From: Poriferisodalis sp965221195
Lineage (GTDB): Bacteria > Actinomycetota > Acidimicrobiia > Acidimicrobiales > Poriferisodalaceae
Length of the DNA stretch: 64,000 nucleotides
Assembly: GCA_965221195.1 (NCBI GenBank)
Contig: OZ244864.1
Span: 1,488,001-1,552,000 of the forward strand
Reading direction: 5' to 3'
This document shows positions 27,839 to 36,540 of the stretch, piece after piece. Made by a program: the position numbers and the translations under genes. A model generated the notes under the pieces. That model made no database searches. It saw only the letters and a program-made list of their open reading frames with translations, and was not told the origin of the DNA. Every line of letters starts with the position of its first letter. The stretch's first letter is position 1.

Positions 27839-28728
27839 GCCGCATCCGCTACTTCGCGCGAGAGACCGGGACGAACATCCGACACAATCCCACGTTGACC
27901 GTTGCTGCGATTCTCACTGTGGCGGTTGGTGTGATGTTGGTTGGCATGGGGCTCATGGCGGGCTATGCCAGCGGGAACGCGCTTGACCGCTGGGAGGGTG
28001 GCGTCCAATTCGAGGTGTTCTTGAACCCTCAGATCGACCTCAGCCAGCGCGACGCGCTCGGCCTTGAGCTGCAGACCCATCCCGAGATCGACCGTATCGA
28101 GTTTTTCAGTGCCGAGGAGGCCTACGCGTTGGTGTCTCAGCAGATGGCCGACCAACCCGAGCTGCTTGCCCAGGTCTCTGCGGAGGCGTTGCCTGCGTCG
28201 TATCGTGTGGTGCCACGGTCGGTTGAGGCAGAGCTGATTGAGTCGTTGGCCGCCCAGTTCCGGGAGCGCCCCGGCGTGATGTCAGTGCAGACGGGGCGCG
28301 AAGAAGTTGATGCCATTCGCACTTGGTTCACGTCGTTCCAAGGGATCGTTTTGCTGCTGTCAATCGTGCTGTCCGGCGCCAGTGTCATGCTCATTTTCAA
28401 CTCGATCCGGGTGGCGATGTTCGCTCGTAGGCGTGAGATTGAGGTGATGAAACTTGTCGGTGCTACGAACAGTTTCATCCGGTTCCCGTTCATGCTGGAA
28501 GGCATGCTGCATGGCCTCATCGGAGGCATCATCGGGGCGATTGCGGCTGGCGCGCTGCGAGGTCATGTCGAGGGTCTGTTTTCGCGCTCGGAAATCTTGG
28601 CGTTTTTTCGTTCGTTCGTGGTGACGTCGGGTCAGTTCACGACGGTGGTATTCGTGACGGTGATCGCCGGTGTGCTTGTGGGGGTGATCGGCTCGGCGTT
28701 CGCAGCTAGTCGCTTCTTGGACGTGTGA
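27835..28728 (+). CDS. ftsX: Cell-division membrane protein FtsX
   Basis: The 297-aa product has the FtsX plan: an N-terminal helix (about 22-45), an external domain (about 50-165), then three helices (FQGIVLLLSIVLSGASVMLIF, the helix after MLEGMLHGLIGG, and the last one TTVVFVTVIAGVLVGVIG). The motif RREIEVMKLVGATNSFIRFPFMLEG is typical. It transmits FtsE ATP hydrolysis to peptidoglycan hydrolases at the septum. The 157-bp gap after it carries direct repeats of a TCTGGCTGACGCAGTTC unit (28748-28799). In many actinobacteria smpB follows ftsX and precedes ssrA; no smpB is found here. Confidence 0.96.
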   Translation: MSRIRYFARETGTNIRHNPTLTVAAILTVAVGVMLVGMGLMAGYASGNALDRWEGGVQFEVFLNPQIDLSQRDALGLELQTHPEIDRIEFFSAEEAYALVSQQMADQPELLAQVSAEALPASYRVVPRSVEAELIESLAAQFRERPGVMSVQTGREEVDAIRTWFTSFQGIVLLLSIVLSGASVMLIFNSIRVAMFARRREIEVMKLVGATNSFIRFPFMLEGMLHGLIGGIIGAIAAGALRGHVEGLFSRSEILAFFRSFVVTSGQFTTVVFVTVIAGVLVGVIGSAFAASRFLDV

Positions 28729-28885
28729 GAGCACCCGCATCGTTATTTGGCTGACATCTGGCTGACGCAGTTCTGGCTGATGTCTGGCTGACGCAGTTCG
28801 CACGACGCGTGCAGCAGCCGGACAGGTAGAACAGCAGCCAACACTGCCGTCCGTTGGTTGGGCGGCCATTGCTCAAGGGGGCGCT

Positions 28886-29785
28886 GTGCCAGAGTTTGAG
28901 ACGATCTTGTACGAGGTTGACGACCGTGTCGCCACTATCACACTGAATCGACCCGAACGCCTCAACGCGTTCAACCGCCAGATGATGCGTGACCTGATCG
29001 ACGCCGTTGACTTGGCTGATGCTGACGACAATGTTCGTGCGGTGATCTTCACCGGCGCTGGCCGGGGTTACTGCGCCGGGGCTGACCTCAGCAGCGGTAC
29101 CGACACATTCAACGCCGACAGGCGATCAAACGACTCTGAGGCCGAACGAGCTTCGCAGCAGACCAGCGATGGTGATTTGGCCCGAATGCGCGACGGTGGC
29201 GGGTTGCTCACATTGCGCCTGTATGAGTGCAACAAGCCGCTCATCGCGGCGATCAACGGTCCCGCCGTTGGCGTAGGCATCACGATGACCTTGCCGATGG
29301 ACATTCGGTTGGCATCCACACAAGCACGCATCGGGTTCGTTTTCGCCCGCCGTGGCTTGGTGCCTGAAGCCTGTTCGTCGTACTTCTTGCCGCGCGTGGT
29401 GGGGCTTTCTAAAGCGCTGGAGTGGTGCTTCAGCGGTCGAGTGTTTGACGCTCGCGAGGCGCTGGAGGCGGGCTTGGTCCGCAGCTTGCACGAACCCAAC
29501 GAACTGATGGGCGCAGCGCGTTCGATTGCCGCAGAGATCGCAGAGAACTCCTCTGCTGTCTCGGTGACGATGATCCGCCACATGCTGTGGCGGATGCTCT
29601 GCGCGGATCATCCAATGGAGGCCCACAAGATTGACTCTCGGGGCATCTTTCATCTTGGACGGGGCGCGGATGCCCGCGAGGGTGTGGCATCGTTCCTTGA
29701 GAAACGTCCCCCTACCTTTACGCTAAAGCCCAGCCAAGACCTGCCCGAATATTTCCCTTGGTGGGACGAACCCGAATTCAGCTAA
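28886..29785 (+). CDS. Enoyl-CoA hydratase/isomerase (crotonase) family protein
   Basis: The 299-aa product shows the crotonase start VDDRVATITLNRPERLNAF, the oxyanion-hole segments GRGYCAGADL and GPAVGVGITMTLPMDI, and FARRGLVPEACSSYFLPRVVG. Only one of the two catalytic glutamates of classical enoyl-CoA hydratase is evident (in VPEACSS); the other position reads Thr. An isomerase-like or other crotonase reaction is therefore as likely as hydration. The GTG start is supported by GGGGG about 6 bases upstream. It stands between ftsX and the trpC/ssrA pair, away from other fatty-acid genes. Confidence 0.88.
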   Translation: MPEFETILYEVDDRVATITLNRPERLNAFNRQMMRDLIDAVDLADADDNVRAVIFTGAGRGYCAGADLSSGTDTFNADRRSNDSEAERASQQTSDGDLARMRDGGGLLTLRLYECNKPLIAAINGPAVGVGITMTLPMDIRLASTQARIGFVFARRGLVPEACSSYFLPRVVGLSKALEWCFSGRVFDAREALEAGLVRSLHEPNELMGAARSIAAEIAENSSAVSVTMIRHMLWRMLCADHPMEAHKIDSRGIFHLGRGADAREGVASFLEKRPPTFTLKPSQDLPEYFPWWDEPEFS

Positions 29786-29788
29786 AGC

Positions 29789-30571
29789 TCAGATCTTTGC
29801 GGCCAGCAGGTTCCGCAGAAGTTCGGGAGGATCGTCGGCCACCACAAGTGCTTCGCCGATGAGAGCAGCGTCGTATCCGGCCTCAGCGACAGATCGCATC
29901 GATGTGCCGCCAGCCACGCCGATGCCCGAAGCCGCCACTAGCAGGATCCGGTCGTCGATTCCCTCAAAACAATGGCTGACTCGTACTGCCTTGTCGTAGT
30001 CCACGGTGAACTTGGTTGACTCGGGGTTGTCCCGCTGGTTGACGGCGATCATGTAGGCACCGAGTTCAACTGCTGCGGCGAACTCGGCCTCGTCGCGCAC
30101 TTCGGTGAGCACATCAAAGCCGAGTGATAGAGCCAGCCCCTGCATGCGCGGGAGATCCTCATGGTCGATGTCGGCCAAGATCACCAGCATCGCGTCGGCC
30201 CCCATCTCGTGGCTGTCGCGTACGTCATCGAGCGTGCGCAGGAAATCCTTGCGTAGCACCGGCAGTCCGGTCGCGGCCTTGGCGGTTTGCAGGTCTTGCG
30301 GGGAACCGCTGAACCGCTCGTGTTCGGTAAGCACCGAGAGACAGGCGGCCCCGCCGAGTTTGTATTGCGATGCTAAGTCTGCAGCGTTCGCATCAGTCCG
30401 CAATGCACCGCGCGACGGCGAACGGCGTTTGATCTCGGCAATCACCGACAGTCCCGTTTCTCGAAGCGCAGCAGCAAAACGGTGGCCTAGGGGTACCTCG
30501 CTGGGTTCGGCCCGGTCAGTGTCGGCCCGGTCAATGTTGGCCCGGTCAATGTTGGCTTGGTCAGCAGCCAT
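29789..30571 (-). CDS. trpC: Indole-3-glycerol-phosphate synthase with a repeat-built N-terminus
   Basis: The 260-aa product keeps the catalytic residues of the family: the EIK pair in VIAEIKRRSPSRG, Lys in LRKDFL, Glu in LTEVRDEAE, Asn in AVNQRD and Ser in AASGIG. It closes the indole ring in tryptophan synthesis. The usual N-terminal helical segment is replaced by ANID/RADT-type repeats from a 15-bp tandem unit (GGCCCGGTCAATGTT, 30520-30560). The frame stays open into tmRNA DNA up to 30622, but that part encodes the tmRNA 3' end, so ATG 30571 is preferred. No other trp gene is nearby. Confidence 0.88.
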   Translation of the reverse strand: MAADQANIDRANIDRADTDRAEPSEVPLGHRFAAALRETGLSVIAEIKRRSPSRGALRTDANAADLASQYKLGGAACLSVLTEHERFSGSPQDLQTAKAATGLPVLRKDFLRTLDDVRDSHEMGADAMLVILADIDHEDLPRMQGLALSLGFDVLTEVRDEAEFAAAVELGAYMIAVNQRDNPESTKFTVDYDKAVRVSHCFEGIDDRILLVAASGIGVAGGTSMRSVAEAGYDAALIGEALVVADDPPELLRNLLAAKI

Positions 30572-30588
30572 GTCATCAATCTCATTCG

Positions 30589-30958
30589 TGGAGGTGGCGG
30601 GAATCGAACCCGCGTCCTTCAACGTTTCGGTGGGTCTTCTCCGAGCGCAGTCGCTGGCAGATTGTTAGGCGATGGAGGGCAGCGACACCCTTGCCAGTCG
30701 CCTTAGCCGTCTGTGAGTTTCCCCACTACCCCGTCGGCACGAGTAGTGGGAGAGTCCTGCAGATGACGGCACCGACGCCCGCAGGACCGGGGCAGTTGGG
30801 CCAACTCACAACCCGAGATCAGGCTGCGAGCACCAGATCGTCACGCTGAGCGTGTTCGATATTGGCGTTTGTATTTGTTTCCGGCTCTTTTTCGTGGATC
30901 CGGAGACCACGACTCGCTTCTCTCACGTCAACCGTCAAAGTCGAAACCGATCACCCCC
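30589..30958 (-). ncRNA. ssrA: Transfer-messenger RNA (tmRNA)
   Basis: Read on the minus strand, the 5' end GGGGGTGATCGGTTTCGAC and the 3' end GGGTTCGATTCCCGCCACCTCCA are the hallmark ends of one-piece tmRNA. Seven acceptor pairs form between GGGGGTG and CACCTCC with one G-U. The T-arm is intact, and CCA is not encoded (CGA follows). The tag frame read at 30866-30819 is GCC AAT ... GCA GCC TGA, giving ANIEHAQRDDLVLAA, with the expected LAA end. The resume codon GCC is my best choice by similarity to other actinobacterial tags ending QRDxxLAA. tmRNA rescues stalled ribosomes together with SmpB, which is not encoded next to it here. Confidence 0.95.
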
Positions 30959-31005
30959 AAAGTGGTTGCAGAACCCGCGCCTTGCGAGATCTTTCGGCGG
31001 CACAC

Positions 31006-31032
31006 ACCCTAGCGATGCGCTGTGACAAGCAA
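31006..31032 (-). promoter_or_regulatory. Possible ssrA promoter
   Basis: On the minus strand TTGCTT (31032-31027) and TAGGGT (31011-31006) are separated by 15 bases, about 48 bases before the mature tmRNA 5' end. That distance fits a leader removed by RNase P. The spacing is shorter than ideal, so this is tentative. Confidence 0.3.
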
Positions 31033-31087
31033 CAGCGCCCGCGGTTTGTAGCCGTTTTGGTGAGAACGAGAGCGTAGCTTCTTTGAG

Positions 31088-32155
31088 ATGGCAGGCGAGC
31101 GAGGTGGCGGGATGCTGCGAATCACCGACGCACGAGTCTGCTTTGATGGCGCGCCGGCGCTTGACGGCGTTGACCTGGCGGTCAGCGACGGCGAGATGGT
31201 GGTGCTGCTGGGGCCATCAGGATGTGGCAAGACCACACTGCTGCGAGTGGCCGCAGGATTGCAGCCGCTCGATGCCGGCAGCGTTGCGCTTGACGGCAAG
31301 GACTTAGCTGGCCGACGCCCCGATCAGCGCGGCATCGGACTGATGTTTCAAGACGAAGTGCTCTTCCCCCATTTCGATGTGGAGGGCAACGTGGCCTTCG
31401 GACTGCGCATGACCAAGGTGCCGCTCACCGAGCGGCGACGGCGGGTTGCTGAAATGCTGGCGCTGGTGGGACTGTCTGGTTTCGAAAGGCGCGAGGTGAC
31501 CACGCTGTCAGGCGGCGAGGCACAGCGAGTCTCGCTGGCGCGGGCGCTTGCTCCTAAACCGAGAGTGCTGCTGCTTGATGAGCCGTTTGGCTCGCTGGAC
31601 CGGCTGCTGCGAGAGCGGCTCATCAATGAGTTGCGGCCGGTGCTCGACCAAGTCGGCGTTACCGCCGTTCACGTCACCCACGATCACCACGAAGCGTTTG
31701 GGTTGGCAGACCGAATCGCAGTGATGGCATCGGGCCGACTGCTGCGGATTGGTACCCCTGAACAGGTGTGGACTCATCCCCGCACCGCCAAGGTGGCCCG
31801 ATTCTTGGGCCACACCAACGTGTTCGACTCTGAGGTGCCGCCAGCGTTGGCCCGAACCGTCGGCCACCCCAGCGGCTTCGTGCTGCGTGCTGATCGCATC
31901 ACCCTTGGCGCACCTGCACCCGAGACCGGCAACACCGAGACCTGCGACACCGGGATCGGCAACGGCGGGGCGACAGCACTGCAAGCCACTGTGACCAAGC
32001 GACGCTTTCGCGGCGACCGTTACGAACTGCGGCTCGATGTTGACGCCGACGGGGTCATGGTCAACCTAAGTGCCATTACTCCTGTCGGCCCAGCCGTTGG
32101 CAGCGAGGCGACCGTGCATATAGCACCCAGCGCAGTCATCGAACTCAACGGCTAG
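31088..32155 (+). CDS. ABC transporter ATP-binding protein with TOBE-type C-terminus
   Basis: The 355-aa product has Walker A GPSGCGKTT, Q-loop MFQDEVLFPHFDVEGNVAFGL, signature LSGGEAQRVSLARA, Walker B VLLLDEPFGSLD and the H-loop VTHDHHEAFGLADR. About 110 C-terminal residues after this form a TOBE-like domain. This is the layout of CUT1/spermidine/iron(III)/thiamine importer ATPases. The motif LFPHFDVEGNVAFGLR is common to that group and does not fix the substrate. No permease or binding-protein gene is adjacent, so it must work with subunits encoded elsewhere. A later ATG at 31112 (before LRITDARV) is a possible start. The 3' end overlaps convergent rarA by 11 bases. Confidence 0.88.
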   Translation: MAGERGGGMLRITDARVCFDGAPALDGVDLAVSDGEMVVLLGPSGCGKTTLLRVAAGLQPLDAGSVALDGKDLAGRRPDQRGIGLMFQDEVLFPHFDVEGNVAFGLRMTKVPLTERRRRVAEMLALVGLSGFERREVTTLSGGEAQRVSLARALAPKPRVLLLDEPFGSLDRLLRERLINELRPVLDQVGVTAVHVTHDHHEAFGLADRIAVMASGRLLRIGTPEQVWTHPRTAKVARFLGHTNVFDSEVPPALARTVGHPSGFVLRADRITLGAPAPETGNTETCDTGIGNGGATALQATVTKRRFRGDRYELRLDVDADGVMVNLSAITPVGPAVGSEATVHIAPSAVIELNG

Positions 32156-33566
32156 ACGTTTCCTCGGCTGCGGCGGGCGGAGGTGTTTGTAGGTCGCGTT
32201 CGCGGCCGTGAGACGACGGCTCCCAATAGACGTTGCCGGCTACTTCATCGGGCCGATACTGCTGAGGTACCCAGCCACTTGGATCGTCGTGGGGGTAGGC
32301 GTAGCCCTCCCCGTGACCTAGCGATGCAGCACCTCGGTAGTGGGCATCACGCAGGTGTATGGGCACTTCACCGGTCCCGGCTGCGCGTGCATCGGCCATG
32401 GCTCGGCTGAGCGCCACCGTCACGCGGTTGGATTTGGGGGCGGTCGCTAACCGCACTACAGCATGCGCCAAGTTCAGCCCGGCTTCGGGCAGGCCGACAT
32501 ACTCAACGGCCCGAGCCGCAGCTTCCGCAACCAGCAGTGCGGAACTGTCGGCCATGCCGATGTCCTCTGAGGCCAAGATCACCATGCGGCGGGCGATGAA
32601 CCGCGGGTCCTCGCCTGCGTTGAGCATGCGAGCTAGCCAGTAGAGGCCGGCATCGGGATCTGAGCCTCGCAGCGACTTGATGAACGCGCTGATTGTGTCG
32701 TAGTGGCCGTCGGCGCCATAGCGAACTGCCTTGGCGTCCACTGCGTGCTCAGCGTCGGCCAGCGTGACATGGATGCGCGTCGGCAATTGATTTTGCACTT
32801 GGTCAGGCAATTGATTAGGCATCGACTGGTCAGTTGCTGCCGGTTCGGTGGGCTTTGCTTCGCTGATTTCGACACTCACGAGCCTCTCTGCGGCTTGGCG
32901 GCGAGCGGCGAGCGTCACGGCCACTTCGGTGCTGGTGAGCGCATGACGGCCATCGCCTCCGCTGCGGGCAGCGAGGTGATCGACGGCCTCGACATCGGCA
33001 AATGCGTCGGAGGCATCGAGTGCCCGGTCGATGAGGATGCGAAGCGCAGCGTCGTCAAGCGGCACCAGACGGAACAGCGTTGAGCGCGACAGCAGCGGCG
33101 GGTTCACCTCAAAGTGCGGGTTTTCGGTGGTGGCACCGATCAGCACGATCAAGCCGTCTTCGACCGCCGGCAGCAGCGCATCCTGCTGGGCCTTGTTGAA
33201 GCGATGCACCTCGTCAAGGAACAAGATCGTGCCCCGGCCGTGGGTGCCGAGGCGCAACCGGGCATCGTCGATGACCTTGCGTACATCCTTGACGGTGGCG
33301 CTCACTGCCGACAGTTCGCAGAACTCCTTTGCGGTTGACGCAGCCACTACCCGGGCGAGTGTGGTCTTTCCGGTGCCCGGCGGACCCCACAAGATCACCG
33401 ATGTCAAGCGGTCTGCTTCTATCAGATCACGCAGCGGCTGCCCCGGTGCCAGCAGGTGGTTCTGGCCGACGATCTCGTTGAGCGCACGAGGGCGGAGCCG
33501 CGCCGCCAGTGGGGCTTGACCCCCGAGGCGTTCGCGGCCAGCGGCGTCGAACAGTTTCCCGCTCAC
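32145..33566 (-). CDS. rarA: Replication-associated recombination protein RarA (MgsA)
   Basis: The 473-aa AAA+ product has LAARLRPRALNEIVGQNHLL, Walker A GPPGTGKTT, Walker B ILFLDEVHRFNKAQQDALLPAVEDG, sensor TENPHFEVNPPLLSR and the tetramerisation part GSDPDAGLYWLARMLNAGEDPRFIARRM. RarA acts at stalled replication forks. An insert of about 45 residues between the AAA lid and the C-terminal domain is repetitive (PNQLPDQVQNQLP). An imperfect CAATTGATT duplication lies at 32788-32816. Upstream at 33560-33620 is another degenerate repeat (GGCCGTCATA units). Confidence 0.95.
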   Translation of the reverse strand: MSGKLFDAAGRERLGGQAPLAARLRPRALNEIVGQNHLLAPGQPLRDLIEADRLTSVILWGPPGTGKTTLARVVAASTAKEFCELSAVSATVKDVRKVIDDARLRLGTHGRGTILFLDEVHRFNKAQQDALLPAVEDGLIVLIGATTENPHFEVNPPLLSRSTLFRLVPLDDAALRILIDRALDASDAFADVEAVDHLAARSGGDGRHALTSTEVAVTLAARRQAAERLVSVEISEAKPTEPAATDQSMPNQLPDQVQNQLPTRIHVTLADAEHAVDAKAVRYGADGHYDTISAFIKSLRGSDPDAGLYWLARMLNAGEDPRFIARRMVILASEDIGMADSSALLVAEAAARAVEYVGLPEAGLNLAHAVVRLATAPKSNRVTVALSRAMADARAAGTGEVPIHLRDAHYRGAASLGHGEGYAYPHDDPSGWVPQQYRPDEVAGNVYWEPSSHGRERDLQTPPPAAAEETSSR

Positions 33567-33620
33567 AGTCTCCCGCTCACACCCTGGCCGTCATAGTTCG
33601 GGCCGTCATAATTCTGGCCG

Positions 33621-34016
33621 TCACTCTTCTGAATGGTCGATTTCGTAGTCGCGGATGCGTTTTGCGAAGCTCAGGTCATGGCCCGCAGGATCGAAGATCG
33701 CGAACATGCGCTCACCCCACGGCGCGTTGCGCGGCACCGCTTGCGGCACTAAGCCCGCGTCGAGTGCCCGCCGATGCAGAGCGTCCACATCGTCCACATG
33801 AAAAATCACCCGACCCCACCCGGTCTCTGCCTCAGCCTCGCTGTCAACCGCAATGAGGTTGACGAAGCACTCGCCGCTGCGCAGAGTGCTAAACGTAGCG
33901 TCGGTACCGCCGTAGCTCAGCCGGAAGCCCAACACCTCATAGAACCGAACCGACGCTGCCATGTCCGGCGCCCGCAGCGTGATTGCATTGATCGATTCGA
34001 CACCAGCCACCCGCAC
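33621..34016 (-). CDS. VOC (glyoxalase/bleomycin-resistance) family protein
   Basis: The 131-aa product has the paired beta-alpha-beta pattern of the vicinal oxygen chelate fold: AITLRAPDMAASVRFYEVLGFRLSYGG, then GRVIFHVDDVDALHRRALDAGL and a closing IFDPAGHDLSFA. Members bind a metal and act as lyases, isomerases, dioxygenases or resistance proteins; the substrate cannot be told. The start is GTG 34016. It diverges from fumarase. Confidence 0.82.
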   Translation of the reverse strand: MRVAGVESINAITLRAPDMAASVRFYEVLGFRLSYGGTDATFSTLRSGECFVNLIAVDSEAEAETGWGRVIFHVDDVDALHRRALDAGLVPQAVPRNAPWGERMFAIFDPAGHDLSFAKRIRDYEIDHSEE

Positions 34017-34073
34017 ATTGTTGCCCGACGCGCATGCGGCTCGCTAGCGGGCGAGTTTCCGTAACCTGAAGTA

Positions 34074-35723
34074 GTGAGCAAGTACGCCCATGTAGATCTG
34101 CTTCCCACAGGTCCCGCAGACGTGACCTACCGACACATCACGTCCGATTACGTCTCAACACTTGACGCTGCAGGTCGGCGTTTCTTGCAGGTTGAGCCCG
34201 AAGCCCTGCGACTGCTCACCGCCGAGGCGATGCGCGACATCTCTCATCTGTTCCGCACCGACCATCTGGCATCACTCGCTGACATCCTCGACGACCCCGA
34301 AGCGTCTCCCAACGACCGGTTCGTCGCGCTTGAGCTGCTCAAAAACGCCAACATCGCCGCTGGGGGAGTGCTCCCTAGCTGTCAAGACACCGGCACCGCC
34401 ATCGTCTGGGGACACAAAGGCGAACGAGTGCTCACCGGTACTGCGGACGACCCCGATTTCGACGACGCGGAAGCCATCTCCCAAGGCGTGGCCGACACGT
34501 ACCTAACATCAAACCTGCGCTATTCACAGCTCGCCCCGCTCGACATGTTCACCGAACGCAACACCGGCAACAACCTGCCCGCCCAGATCGAGATCTACGC
34601 CGCGCCCGGCCACGAGTACGAGCTGGTCTTCATGGCCAAAGGGGGAGGTTCAGCCAACAAGAGCTTTCTGTTTCAAGAGACCAAAGCTTTGCTTAACCCC
34701 GACAGCCTCACCTGTTTTCTTGATGAGAAGTTGCGCACCTTGGGCACAGCCGCCTGCCCTCCGTATCACTTGGCGGTGGTGATCGGCGGCACTTCAGCAG
34801 AATTCGCGGTCAAGGTTGCCAAGTACGCCTCGGCCAAATACCTCGACACGCTGCCGACCGCAGGCGGCGAAAGCGGTCACGGCTTCCGCGACCTCGAATG
34901 GGAGCAGCGCATCCTCGGCCTCACCCGCGAATTCGGCATCGGCGCACAATTCGGTGGCAAATATTTCTGCCATGACGTGCGAGTGGTTCGCCTGCCACGT
35001 CATGGCGCAAGCTGCCCAGTGGCAATAGCGGTGTCGTGTTCGGCAGACCGACAAGCAATCGGCCGCATCACCGCCGACGGTGTGTTCTGCGAGCAGCTAG
35101 AGACGGACCCTGCCCGGTTTCTTCCCGAGACCTCTGAGCAAGAACTGTCGTTTGGTGTGGTGCCCGTCGATCTGAACCAACCGATGGACGCGATACGCAA
35201 CCAACTCACTCGCTATACGGTCAAGACCCGGCTGTCGCTCAGCGGCACGCTGGTGGTTGCCCGCGACATCGCCCACGCAAAGCTGAAGCAGCGCTTAGAC
35301 GCAGGTGAGGGGCTGCCCGACTACATGGCCGAACGACCGGTGTACTACGCCGGGCCTGCCAAGACACCCGAGGGCTACGCCTCCGGCTCGTTCGGACCCA
35401 CCACCGCTGGGCGCATGGACTCCTACGTTGAGCAGTTCCAAGCCGCCGGTGGCAGCCTCGTCATGCTCGCCAAAGGCAACCGGTCGCGCCAAGTCACCGA
35501 GTCGTGCGCCCGCTATGGAGGCTTCTACCTTGGCTCTATCGGTGGTCCGGCCGCTCGGCTCGCCAAAGACTCAATCCGCAAAGTAGAGGTGCTCGAATAC
35601 CCCGAGTTAGGCATGGAAGCCATTTGGCAGATTGAGGTGGAGAACTTCCCAGCGTTCATCGTGGTGGACGACAAAGGCAACGATTTCTTCAGCGAAGTTG
35701 CCACTCCGGTTCATATCGCCTAA
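34074..35723 (+). CDS. fumA: Class I fumarate hydratase (iron-sulfur)
   Basis: The 549-aa product matches single-chain class I fumarases in length and blocks: the cluster cysteine in GGVLPSCQDTGTAIVWGHKG, LAPLDMFTERNTGNNLPAQIEIY, AKGGGSANKSFLFQ, the KYFCHDVRVVRLPRHGASCPVAIAVSCSADRQ segment, and YYAGPAKTPEGYASGSFGPTTAGRMD in the C-terminal domain. It hydrates fumarate to malate using an oxygen-sensitive [4Fe-4S] cluster. With gltA and acnA, also in this window, it covers three TCA-cycle steps. The start is GTG 34074. Confidence 0.96.
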   Translation: MSKYAHVDLLPTGPADVTYRHITSDYVSTLDAAGRRFLQVEPEALRLLTAEAMRDISHLFRTDHLASLADILDDPEASPNDRFVALELLKNANIAAGGVLPSCQDTGTAIVWGHKGERVLTGTADDPDFDDAEAISQGVADTYLTSNLRYSQLAPLDMFTERNTGNNLPAQIEIYAAPGHEYELVFMAKGGGSANKSFLFQETKALLNPDSLTCFLDEKLRTLGTAACPPYHLAVVIGGTSAEFAVKVAKYASAKYLDTLPTAGGESGHGFRDLEWEQRILGLTREFGIGAQFGGKYFCHDVRVVRLPRHGASCPVAIAVSCSADRQAIGRITADGVFCEQLETDPARFLPETSEQELSFGVVPVDLNQPMDAIRNQLTRYTVKTRLSLSGTLVVARDIAHAKLKQRLDAGEGLPDYMAERPVYYAGPAKTPEGYASGSFGPTTAGRMDSYVEQFQAAGGSLVMLAKGNRSRQVTESCARYGGFYLGSIGGPAARLAKDSIRKVEVLEYPELGMEAIWQIEVENFPAFIVVDDKGNDFFSEVATPVHIA

Positions 35724-35799
35724 GTCGCCCACCGATCTGCTATTGCCGCAACCTACAACGCAGCCTGCCGCAGAGCGCCTCAAGGCTCAACCCGGCGTG

Positions 35800-36540
35800 C
35801 TACGGCTCTAACGATGACGCAGCCTCGTTCTGCTGGGCGGGTGCAGTGTTGGTTGGTCGGCCTTCGATGCCGAGCGCGGTTTCGATGCGCGCTAGACGGT
35901 CGGTGTGGTCAAGTAGCACACTCTGTATTTGGTCGAACTTACGGTCAACTTCGCTGCGGAGTGTGCCGATTTCGTTGTTCATGTCGTTGCGGAGCGTGCC
36001 GATTTCGGCGCGTACGGAGCTGATTTCGTTGTTCATGTCGTTGCGGAGTGCGCCGATTTCGGCGCGTACGGAGCTGATTTCGTTGTTCATGTCGTTGCGG
36101 AGTGCGCCGATTTCGGCGCGTGCGGAGCTGATCTGTTCGTTGGTGTCGTTGCGGAGTGCGCCGATTTGTTCGTTCATGTCGTTGCGGAGTAAGTCGATTT
36201 CGCCGCGTACGTCGTCGAACGCGGCGACCATGAACAAGAACATGCCGCCGATGAGTGCTGTGAGTACTGCGCCGACGATGGCGGCTATGAGTGTGGTTGA
36301 GCGGCTTTGTTGCGTTACCGGCGTGGCGGGTGCGATGAGCTGCACGGTGGCTGGCATCGTTAGTGGCTCGGCCGCCGGGGCCTCGGCCGCTGGGGCTTTT
36401 GTGGTTGCGGGTTCTGCCGCCGGTGCTGCCTCTGTGGTTGCGGGCTCGGCGCGTGCGGCTTCTGTGGTTGCGGGATCGGCCGTTGGGGTTTCTGCGGCAT
36501 GCTTTTCGCCGGTGTCGGTCACGTTGTTGATCGTAGCCAT
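35800..36540 (-). CDS. Coiled-coil membrane protein, paralogue A of five
   Basis: The 246-aa product is the longest of five tandem relatives. Residues 1-60 are Ala/Pro/Glu/Thr-rich with repeated EPATTEA units. An invariant block TMPATVQLIAPATPVTQQ leads into one helix (about 85-110, LIAAIVGAVLTALIGGMFLFMVAAF). About 100 residues of coiled coil follow, in which an 18-residue unit RNDMNNEISSVRAEIGAL (an 11- plus a 7-residue repeat) recurs, and then the shared end RKFDQIQ-VLLDHTDRLARIETALGIEG. Charge distribution predicts the N-terminus inside and the coil outside. ATG 36540 is fixed by GAGG five bases upstream. The C-terminus (AASSLEP) differs from the other four copies. The function is unknown. 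Confidence 0.85.
   Translation of the reverse strand: MATINNVTDTGEKHAAETPTADPATTEAARAEPATTEAAPAAEPATTKAPAAEAPAAEPLTMPATVQLIAPATPVTQQSRSTTLIAAIVGAVLTALIGGMFLFMVAAFDDVRGEIDLLRNDMNEQIGALRNDTNEQISSARAEIGALRNDMNNEISSVRAEIGALRNDMNNEISSVRAEIGTLRNDMNNEIGTLRSEVDRKFDQIQSVLLDHTDRLARIETALGIEGRPTNTAPAQQNEAASSLEP

Noticed and set aside
30572..30622. N-terminal extension of trpC
   Set aside because: These 17 codons are the tmRNA 3' end and adjoining bases (GSIPATSTNE is the translated T-arm and acceptor), so the ATG at 30571 was chosen.
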